From Paenibacillus sp. UBA6285 (lineage in GTDB: Bacteria; Bacillota; Bacilli; Paenibacillales; Paenibacillaceae), in NCBI GenBank assembly GCA_002438345.1, contig DJUJ01000240.1, positions 1 to 6,165 on the forward strand: a stretch of 6,165 bases of DNA. Direction: 5' to 3'. The position numbers and the translations under genes were made by a program. The notes below the pieces were generated by a model, which did not search any database, was not told the DNA's origin, and saw only the letters and a list, made by a program, of their open reading frames with translations. Numbering within the stretch: position 1 is the stretch's first letter; each line of letters begins with the position of its first letter. Positions 1-5,379 of this stretch are shown here, one piece after another.

Positions 1-41
1 CAGATTTCCTGATTTGAACCGCATCTCGCGGTAGAAATCTG
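1..41. repeat. Two-stem hairpin of the left arm
   Basis: The outer stem is CAGATTTC (1-8) with GAAATCTG (34-41), 8 perfect pairs. The inner stem is ACCGC (18-22) with GCGGT (28-32) around a 5-nt loop. The two stems are separated by 9 nt on one side and 1 nt on the other. No U-run follows on either strand, so it is not a classical terminator. Confidence 0.7.
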
Positions 42-172
42 AGGATAAAGGCGAACGCTAACGCTTCTACAGTTCCAATAATCCTCTCCGCTCCCTTCCT
101 AACAACCTTTTTTAGATGGTTTCCTCTCGCTTTCGCTCGCTGGAGCAACCTCACCCTTACCCTTACCTTGCT

Positions 173-192
173 TCCCGGCTGTTCCAGCGGGA
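173..192. repeat. GC-rich hairpin in the core of the element
   Basis: TCCC (173-176) pairs with GGGA (189-192) and GCTG (178-181) pairs with CAGC (185-188), giving 8 pairs with one bulged G at 177 and the loop TTC. This is one of the strongest local structures in the non-coding stretch. No U-run follows. Confidence 0.65.
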
Positions 193-221
193 GCTGATGG
201 GATGATTGCTAAAGATGCTTT

Positions 222-238
222 TGCCGCCTTCGACGGCA
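222..238 (-). repeat. Second core hairpin, better as minus-strand RNA
   Basis: TGCCGCC (222-228) faces GACGGCA (232-238) around a 3-base loop. On the plus strand one pair is a C-A mismatch; on the minus strand it becomes a U-G wobble and the 7-bp stem is unbroken. The minus strand is the direction of the ugd transcript. Confidence 0.5.
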
Positions 239-349
239 GCAACAAACAACTGAAATATAAAACTATATAAGTTAAACTAAAAAACATTCTAAAAAGGAAA
301 AGTGACGGAGGGGAAGTTTGGAACTGTAGGAACGTAGTGACCGCCTGAA

Positions 350-368
350 AGCTTTCCGTAGGAAAGCT
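350..368. repeat. Perfect 8-bp hairpin in the right arm
   Basis: AGCTTTCC (350-357) and GGAAAGCT (361-368) are exact inverted copies around the loop GTA. This lies in the stretch of the right arm that the left arm lacks. No U-run follows on either strand. Confidence 0.75.
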
Positions 369-392
369 CGCTTCGGAAGCAGGGGCTGTCAC

Positions 393-434
393 CGGATTCC
401 AACCGTGAAACACGGTAAATAATCAAGAAATCTG
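393..434 (-). repeat. Two-stem hairpin of the right arm
   Basis: Counterpart of the left-arm structure in inverted orientation. The inner stem is ACCGTG (402-407) with CACGGT (411-416), 6 perfect pairs around a 3-base loop. The outer stem pairs 427-434 with 393-400, with one mismatch and one pair that is a G-U wobble only on the minus-strand RNA. It is therefore somewhat better as RNA in the direction of the ugd transcript. Confidence 0.65.
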
Positions 435-519
435 ATGACAACAGCGGCCGGAAGTCCAAACATTCACCGCAGTCACGCTCTTACCTTAATAGAAAAATCT
501 TAAGTTCAACTAATATAAT
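435..519. other. Spacer between the inverted repeat and ugd
   Basis: The part from 435 to about 480 is GC-richer and contains CGGCCG. It may be an outer portion of the repeat element, whose left counterpart would lie before position 1. From about 481 to 519 the sequence is AT-rich and looks like ordinary 3' flank. The only pairing seen there is CTTAA (485-489) with TTAAG (500-504), too weak for a terminator. No gene is seen. Confidence 0.4.
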
Positions 520-1866
520 CTAAGAATTAACCTCAGCAGGCTGTGCGGGAAAATAATCGTTCAGACCGCTCAACTGCGGGCGTCCTATCGAATAATAAGA
601 TAGGCCGGTGCCCTCAACCTGCTCTTTCGTGTAGACGTTACGGCCATCGATCAGCACCTTCCGGCGCATGACGTTGGCTACCTTTTGCAGATTTATATCC
701 TTAAAGACTCCCCAAGCAGTAAGCAGGCATACAGCATCGCAGCCCTCAGCCGCTTCCTCGGGAAGCGTACACCAACGGAGCTGCGGATGATCATATTGCT
801 GCCGGAAGTTATCAGCAGCGATGGGATCGTATAGCTTCACGATCGCCCCCTCCGCGACAAGCATCTCAATAATTTCCCGAGCAGGGGTCTCACGAACATC
901 ATCTGTGTTCGGCTTGAACGCCAAACCCCATATCCCTATAACCGCACCGTTCAATGTTCCTAATGATTCGCGCAGCATTGGAATGATCATGAATCGCCGC
1001 TCTCTGTTCACCTCAACAACGGATTGCAGTAGCTTAAAATCGTAATCCACGTTACCAGCGATTTGGATAAGGGCATTGGTGTCTTTCGGAAAGCAGGAGC
1101 CTCCATAACCAATACCAGCTTGCAGGAAGGAGGATCCAATTCTTCGGTCCATGCCCATTCCTTCCGCCACCTCGGTCACATCAGCTCCCACTTTTTCACA
1201 AATATTAGAGATTTCATTAATAAAAGAGATCTTGGTCGCTAAAAAGGCGTTGGATGCATATTTGATCATTTCTGCGCTTCGGATATCGGTCACGAAGATA
1301 TTGTCGGTATATCCTTGATGAAGCTGGCGCATGGTTGGCACTAATTCAGGATTATTTAGTCCGATTACAACCCTGTCAGGATGAAGCGTATCCCGAATCG
1401 CGGAGCCCTCGCGTAGAAACTCAGGAGCAGATACGATATCGAAAGGATGCTTTGTACGATCCGATATCATTTTTCGTATTTTCTCATTCGTCCCCACTAC
1501 AACCGTAGACTTGGTCATTATAATTTTGTAACCATCCATCGCATTGGCTATTTCGATAACTGCTTCTTCGATATATTGTAAGTCCACCTCCCCATTGTGG
1601 AGAGAGGGCGTACCAACAGCAAGAATGATGATATCAGAGCAGCGTACCGATTCTTGAAGATCAGTAGAGAAGGACAAGCGTCCCTCACGGAAGTTTATTT
1701 CAATCAATGCTTCGATTCCGGGTTCATAGATCGGAGATTCCATCCGGTTTAACTTGTTGATTTTCTCCACATCTTTATCGACGCAGATGACCTGATTCTC
1801 TCCCAGCGCAAAGCATACGCCGGATACTAAACCGACATAGCCCGTACCGATTACTGCTAGCTTCAT
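520..1866 (-). CDS. ugd: UDP-glucose 6-dehydrogenase
   Basis: Oxidises UDP-glucose to UDP-glucuronate with two NAD+ in the cytoplasm, supplying the acidic sugar donor for the polysaccharide. At 448 residues it is full length for the bacterial family. The N-terminal Rossmann domain has GTGYVGLVSG at 7-16 and D30 at the end of beta 2, which fits NAD preference. The substrate-binding APEFLREGSA is at 147-156, and the central helix has IKYASNAFLATKISF at 201-215 (K202, N206). The catalytic cysteine is C258 in GYGGSCFPKD (253-262), with D262 following. The C-terminal UDP-binding domain shows GLAFKPNTDDVRET at 314-327 and IDGRN at 406-410. All key residues are present, so it should be active. It is the last gene of the unit, 4 bp after the WbaZ-like gene. 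The family also includes UDP-N-acetylmannosamine dehydrogenases, but the motif set fits Ugd/TuaD best. Confidence 0.97.
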   Translation of the reverse strand: MKLAVIGTGYVGLVSGVCFALGENQVICVDKDVEKINKLNRMESPIYEPGIEALIEINFREGRLSFSTDLQESVRCSDIIILAVGTPSLHNGEVDLQYIEEAVIEIANAMDGYKIIMTKSTVVVGTNEKIRKMISDRTKHPFDIVSAPEFLREGSAIRDTLHPDRVVIGLNNPELVPTMRQLHQGYTDNIFVTDIRSAEMIKYASNAFLATKISFINEISNICEKVGADVTEVAEGMGMDRRIGSSFLQAGIGYGGSCFPKDTNALIQIAGNVDYDFKLLQSVVEVNRERRFMIIPMLRESLGTLNGAVIGIWGLAFKPNTDDVRETPAREIIEMLVAEGAIVKLYDPIAADNFRQQYDHPQLRWCTLPEEAAEGCDAVCLLTAWGVFKDINLQKVANVMRRKVLIDGRNVYTKEQVEGTGLSYYSIGRPQLSGLNDYFPAQPAEVNS

Positions 1867-1870
1867 AGAA

Positions 1871-2971
1871 TCATTCCCCTTTTAGAAAATTGACGTAGGC
1901 CTGTTCCACGTATTGCTTGAATTGGATCATAAACGCCTGCTCATCGAATTTCCGTGCATGGCCCATAATCTGATCGATATCCCACGCATAGGACTCCACC
2001 TCATAAATGGCCTTCAGCAAGTCATCCACTTCTTGATGCTCGAAGAAGACACCATTGACATAAGGAATAATCGTATCCAGTGCACCACCGGCTTGATAGG
2101 CTATCACTGGTCTTCCAGCAGCATTAGCCTCCAGTGGTGTAATCCCAAAATCCTCTTCTCCCGGAAAAATAAACGCCCGACATTGCGCCATCAATCCCGT
2201 AACTTGTTCATCCTCCAACCTCCCCAGAAACGACACATTGTCTTTAGCCATCCCTTCAAGACGCTTTCGGTCAGGTCCGTCACCGACGATGTAGAGCTTC
2301 AGACCGTTACGATTAAATGCTTCAACCGCTAGGTCGATCCTTTTGCAGGAGACAAGACGGGAAACGATCAAATAATAATCTCCGATCGATGAAGAGCTTG
2401 TGAAACGTGAGGTATTGATAGGTGGAAATATGACATCGGCATCCCGGTGATAATAGTTCTGAATCCGTGTCTTCACTACAGAAGAATTGGCCACGAACTG
2501 ATTTACATTTTTGGATGTCCGTTGGTCCCAAGTCTTGAGCTGCTGCATATACACCTTCAGCAATCTCTTGAACAGACCGGAATTCGACTGCCGTTCCATG
2601 TAAGTGTCGTAATCCCATGCAAACCGCATAGGAGTATGGCAGTAACAAAGATGAAACGTATGCTTCGGCACCTGAATGCTTTTCATAAAAGCACTGCTGG
2701 AACTCAGGACGATATCGAAACCGCGAAAGTCCAAATCACGGATGGCCATGGGATAAAGTGGCAGCACCCCTTTAAAATTGGTCTTCACTCCCGGAATTTT
2801 TTGTAGCCAGGAGGCTCGGATATCCGCATCTTTGAGGTTGTCAGTGAGGCGGGATCCGTTAAAAACCGTCGTGAAGATCGGAGCATCCGGATACATGTGG
2901 TGAAAGACTTCCACGACTCTTTCCGCTCCGCCCATTTGGATTAAGTAATCATGCGCTATCGCAATTTTCAT
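1871..2971 (-). CDS. Family 4 glycosyltransferase, WbaZ-like mannosyltransferase subgroup
   Basis: A 366-residue GT-B enzyme. The N-terminus MKIAIAHDYLIQMGGAERVV, with HDYL at 7-10 and GGAERV at 14-19, and the CYCHTPMRFAWD segment at 109-120 are hallmarks of the GT4 subgroup named after the O-antigen mannosyltransferase WbaZ. That points to, but does not prove, a GDP-mannose donor. The donor domain shows YYLIVSRLVSCKRID at 199-213 (R205 and K210), IVGDGPDRKRLE at 228-239, and the EX7E motif EDFGITPLE at 273-281. I placed the start at ATG 2971 because GAGGA sits 8 nt upstream and the protein then begins at the family's usual first strand; the in-frame ATGs at 2980 and 3001 lack properly spaced Shine-Dalgarno sequences. 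It ends 4 bp before the dehydrogenase start and its last codons (KGE) form that gene's ribosome binding site. Family certain, sugar specificity uncertain. Confidence 0.93.
   Translation of the reverse strand: MKIAIAHDYLIQMGGAERVVEVFHHMYPDAPIFTTVFNGSRLTDNLKDADIRASWLQKIPGVKTNFKGVLPLYPMAIRDLDFRGFDIVLSSSSAFMKSIQVPKHTFHLCYCHTPMRFAWDYDTYMERQSNSGLFKRLLKVYMQQLKTWDQRTSKNVNQFVANSSVVKTRIQNYYHRDADVIFPPINTSRFTSSSSIGDYYLIVSRLVSCKRIDLAVEAFNRNGLKLYIVGDGPDRKRLEGMAKDNVSFLGRLEDEQVTGLMAQCRAFIFPGEEDFGITPLEANAAGRPVIAYQAGGALDTIIPYVNGVFFEHQEVDDLLKAIYEVESYAWDIDQIMGHARKFDEQAFMIQFKQYVEQAYVNFLKGE
1875..1883 (-). promoter_or_regulatory. ugd: Ribosome binding site of ugd, inside the preceding gene
   Basis: AAAAGGGGA on the minus strand, with an 8-nt spacer to ATG 1866. 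The same bases encode the end of the upstream glycosyltransferase (codons for L-K-G-E), so ugd translation probably follows on from that gene. Confidence 0.85.
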
Positions 2972-3052
2972 GTGAATCATCCTCAAAGTTTTATGGAGCA
3001 TCTTCTTCAGCGATCTGCTTTCAGGAGCATCAACCTTGGGCCCTATGATCTG
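2972..3052 (-). other. 81-bp gap between two GT4 genes
   Basis: This is the only sizeable spacer inside the unit. I see no convincing sigma-A promoter, no hairpin with a U-run, and no small ORF with a ribosome binding site of its own. It contains two copies of the 8-mer GGAGCATC (plus strand, 2995-3002 and 3024-3031), 29 bp apart. The last bases carry the ribosome binding site of the downstream gene. It is probably a transcribed spacer or the relic of a longer coding end. Confidence 0.5.
2980..2984 (-). promoter_or_regulatory. Ribosome binding site deciding the WbaZ-like GT4 start
   Basis: GAGGA on the minus strand, with an 8-nt spacer to ATG 2971. It touches or overlaps the alternative ATG at 2980 and lies downstream of the one at 3001, so neither of those can use it. 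Confidence 0.8.
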
Positions 3053-4192
3053 TTAGGTGCTCGTCAGCAGGCCTTTATAGTAGTTGACTATGTCCTTAAC
3101 CGTATTCTCTATTACAAAATGTTCCTTCACCCGCTTCACTCCATTAGCCGCCATCCGCTTTCTATCCTCTGGATGTTCCAACATCCAAGTAATAGACTCA
3201 GCAAGAATGGCTGGGTCCCCAGGCTGGATCAGCATCCCCGTCTCCCCAGGAACTACAATTTCAATGGGTCCGCCTTCATTAGATGCGATGACCGGAAGTC
3301 CAGCTGCCATCCCTTCTACGATCACTTGACCAAATGGCTCTGGTGTTATCGAGGTGTGAATCAGCAAATTGGCCGTACCCATTAATCCTTGAATGTCTTC
3401 CACATGACCTAGTAGACTTACATTCGTGAGCTCATCTCTTTCAATCTTCCGAAGCAGCTCTTGTTTATATTCCGCCTCTCCAAACAGAGCGTCACCCGCT
3501 AGCCAGAATTTCACACGGGGATCTTGCTTAAGCATCCTCGCTGCTTCCAGTACGATATGTTGGCCCTTCCAATGCGCTAATCGCCCCGCCAACAACACGT
3601 TAAAATCCTTCTGATTCCGATTACCGATTCCGTTTCCAATGATTTTACCGAAGCCACAGTGAACAACTAGTGTTTTCTTGGAACTAGGTAGATCCAATGC
3701 GTTCAACGTAGAATGTGAATTGGCAATTACACCGTTTGGAAGCAGTCGAGACAGGAGCCGAATCACTTTGGCTACAATGGGCTTTAGATAAGGGGCACCA
3801 ATATGATCTCGAATGTGCCAGATTAAGGGAATGCCTGCTTTCTTAGCGGCGATCGTTCCATAAAGCGCTGACTTCAGAGAATTGGTATGAACACAATCAA
3901 CCTTCTCCTGCTTGAGTAACGGTGTAAGCTTACGCCCGTATGAAAGCAGCTTAAACGCAGCAGCAGGTGCTCCCAGATTCACAGCATTCCGGTTACGACT
4001 ACGAATACTTTCATCCAGGGGAACAACACGCACATCAATTCCCTTTTCCCGCAAGCGTTCTGCCAATGTTCCTTCTTCTGCCAATATCACGAGTGGTTCA
4101 ATATGCTCTCCGATATTCGTGAGGACGTTGAACAACGCAACCTCTCCACCACTCCATTTCGCCGTGTGATCTATATAAGCGACTTTTAGCAT
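3053..4192 (-). CDS. Family 4 glycosyltransferase (GT-B fold), second of three
   Basis: A 379-residue GT-B glycosyltransferase, normal length for the family. The N-terminus MLKVAYIDHTAKWSGGEVAL gives the first beta strand and the GGE acceptor loop near 15-17. Residues about 98-127 (VDCVHTNSLKSALYG...WHIRD) match the HTN and H-R-D region of related enzymes. The donor-site motif LLAGRLAHWKGQ is at 200-211, with R204 and K209 as expected phosphate-contacting residues. The EX7E motif EPFGQVIVE is at 285-293, followed by GMAAGLPVIAS. There is no signal peptide or membrane segment, so it should work at the inner membrane face. The ATG at 4192 lies inside the end of the preceding gene (7-bp overlap), with GAGGTGG 7 nt upstream, so translation is probably coupled. 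An 81-bp gap follows before the next gene. It differs clearly from both neighbouring GT4 proteins, so it is not a recent duplicate. Donor and linkage are unknown. Confidence 0.93.
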   Translation of the reverse strand: MLKVAYIDHTAKWSGGEVALFNVLTNIGEHIEPLVILAEEGTLAERLREKGIDVRVVPLDESIRSRNRNAVNLGAPAAAFKLLSYGRKLTPLLKQEKVDCVHTNSLKSALYGTIAAKKAGIPLIWHIRDHIGAPYLKPIVAKVIRLLSRLLPNGVIANSHSTLNALDLPSSKKTLVVHCGFGKIIGNGIGNRNQKDFNVLLAGRLAHWKGQHIVLEAARMLKQDPRVKFWLAGDALFGEAEYKQELLRKIERDELTNVSLLGHVEDIQGLMGTANLLIHTSITPEPFGQVIVEGMAAGLPVIASNEGGPIEIVVPGETGMLIQPGDPAILAESITWMLEHPEDRKRMAANGVKRVKEHFVIENTVKDIVNYYKGLLTST

Positions 4193-5379
4193 TTCGTTGC
4201 CACCTCATCTCCTAATGCAGTTAGGAATACAGACTCCACTTGGTCAGTGACACGCTCCCAGGTGTATTTTTCCAGGACATGTTCCCTGCATTCATCACGG
4301 CTCGGAAGCAACTTTCGGTTGTTTAACATATGAATCATGCCTTCAGCCATATCCTCGCTCGCTGCACTTTTGAACAGAAGCTCCGGTCTAAAGCTTGCCA
4401 ATATCTCCTTGTTCCCACCGATCGGTGTAGCCATTACTGGCAATCCCGAGGCCATCGCCTCCACAGTGATCAGACCGAAGCCTTCCAGTGCTTGTGAGGG
4501 AACTACGAACAAATCCGCAGCTTGATAATAAGAAACCAGTTCATGATCCGGAATGAAACCCAGCAGCCTTACTTTACTGCTTAAGCCATAATCAGCGATC
4601 TTTTCTTCCAATTCCCCGCGTAGTGGGCCTTTACCCCCAATAAGCAGAATTGCATTCGGGAAGCGTTCGGACACCTGCTTCCAAGCTTCAAGCAATTGAA
4701 GCAGTCCCATCCGATTTACCAGACGTCTTACGGTTAACACCGTCGTTGCACCCTCAGGTAAATTCAAGGTTCTGCGGATTGCTAGCCGATTGGGAGCAGG
4801 AACGAAACGTTCTACATTAGCCGCTCCCGGGATAACTATGATTTTGTGTAATGGCACGCCATGTAGCTTATGAAGCATGTCACGGAACGTCTCGCTCAGA
4901 ACAATAAATTTATCTGCCAGCTTATAGGCTCTATGTTCAATGTTTTTGGCAATGGTACTCTTGACCCGATGTTTAATGCCGCGCCCCTCCATCTTCATTT
5001 CCTCATTCCAAGGTCCATGAAAGGTCATGATTACTGGAATTCCACGTTTCTTAGCTTCCAATGCGGGTCCGATACCATAGGGTGCAAAGTGTGTGTATAG
5101 AATGTCTATACGCCCACTCCCTTCTCCCATTAGATCCGCCGCCTTACGCTGAAAGTCATCCTTCCGTTTCCAGATCCCATCCTTTGGATCCCCTGCATTA
5201 TGGATCTTTAACTCTTCCGGGGTAGACGGTGTTTCTAGACTGCAGATTAAGGCGTGTACCTTGTTGCGTGAAGAGAGCTGCTCGCAAACGGATTTGAAAT
5301 ACGTATTGAGTCCACCCGGCTGTAGCGATGGCCAGCTAAGACCAGTCGTCATAATATTCAATCCGTCACTGTACGGCAT
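4186..5379 (-). CDS. Family 4 glycosyltransferase (GT-B fold), first of three
   Basis: A 397-residue cytoplasmic GT-B enzyme expected to move a sugar from a nucleotide donor to a lipid-linked glycan with retention of configuration. The N-terminal acceptor domain has the glycine loop QPGGLNTY near 20-27. The C-terminal donor domain has TVRRLVNRMG at 216-225 and the EX7E motif EGFGLITVE at 299-307, followed by AMASGLPV. In place of the common GRL..KG the donor loop reads RRLVNRMG, a variant I know from an ordinary GT4 subgroup, so it is not a lost active site. I chose the start at 5379 because AAGGGGGAG lies 7 nt upstream; the longer start at 5424 would add a basic, low-complexity leader (MRKGKPSQRKRGREV) that is really the other frame of the preceding gene. 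ATG at 5352 is possible but has a weaker Shine-Dalgarno. It overlaps the GT2 gene by 14 bp and the next GT4 gene by 7 bp. Specificity is unknown. Confidence 0.93.
   Translation of the reverse strand: MPYSDGLNIMTTGLSWPSLQPGGLNTYFKSVCEQLSSRNKVHALICSLETPSTPEELKIHNAGDPKDGIWKRKDDFQRKAADLMGEGSGRIDILYTHFAPYGIGPALEAKKRGIPVIMTFHGPWNEEMKMEGRGIKHRVKSTIAKNIEHRAYKLADKFIVLSETFRDMLHKLHGVPLHKIIVIPGAANVERFVPAPNRLAIRRTLNLPEGATTVLTVRRLVNRMGLLQLLEAWKQVSERFPNAILLIGGKGPLRGELEEKIADYGLSSKVRLLGFIPDHELVSYYQAADLFVVPSQALEGFGLITVEAMASGLPVMATPIGGNKEILASFRPELLFKSAASEDMAEGMIHMLNNRKLLPSRDECREHVLEKYTWERVTDQVESVFLTALGDEVATKC
4200..4206 (-). promoter_or_regulatory. Ribosome binding site inside the preceding gene
   Basis: GAGGTGG on the minus strand, with a 7-nt spacer to ATG 4192. 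It is made from codons near the C-terminus (DEVATKC) of the upstream GT4 gene, which fits translational coupling across the 7-bp overlap. Confidence 0.75.

Larger units (their letters stand above)
1..434. repeat. Large imperfect inverted-repeat intergenic element, left end cut by window
   Basis: Positions 1-14 (CAGATTTCCTGATT) match the reverse complement of 421-434 in 13 of 14 positions. Moving inward, both arms carry an ACCG...CGGT hairpin, then a stretch ending CTACAGTTCCAA (67-78 on the left; 318-329 on the right, inverted), then a TCC.CTCCG segment and a T-rich CCTTTTT(T)AGA segment. The arms are therefore about 1-116 and 286-434, around a core of about 170 bp. The right arm has some 45 bp more than the left, including its own perfect hairpin. 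No transposase or credible ORF is present. It lies downstream of ugd. It resembles dispersed non-coding repeats that I recall from Paenibacillus genomes; that memory is not a search result. Possible natures are a MITE-like element, a structured-RNA repeat, or the 3' end of the operon transcript. Confidence 0.75.

Noticed and set aside
108..113. T-run on the plus strand as an intrinsic terminator
   Set aside because: No GC-rich stem lies directly before it on the plus strand, and the genes here are on the other strand.
153..169. Short tandem ACCCTT units
   Set aside because: Only two full copies plus a partial one; too short to be a meaningful repeat array.
216..225. Possible damaged donor loop in the first GT4 protein (RRLVNRMG instead of GRL..KG)
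   Set aside because: The RRLV.RMG form is, as far as I recall, normal in one GT4 subgroup, and the EX7E motif is intact. The positions given here are residues, within the CDS at 4186-5379.
99..413. Minus-strand 104-codon ORF with a hydrophobic stretch (FFSLTYIVLYFSCLLL) that looks like a small membrane protein
   Set aside because: It lies almost wholly in the inverted repeat, its start and end fall in repeat arms, it has no Shine-Dalgarno that I can see, and its composition is low complexity. It is more likely a chance reading of the repeat.
2447..2806. Plus-strand ORFs opposite the glycosyltransferase genes (this one and others at 1913-2332, 2951-3385 and 3912-4169)
   Set aside because: All are antisense to strongly supported genes and have no family features of their own.
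2972..3001. Longer N-terminus for the WbaZ-like gene, starting at 3001 or 2980
   Set aside because: The family's N-terminus begins at MKIAIAHDYL and the only well-spaced Shine-Dalgarno serves 2971.
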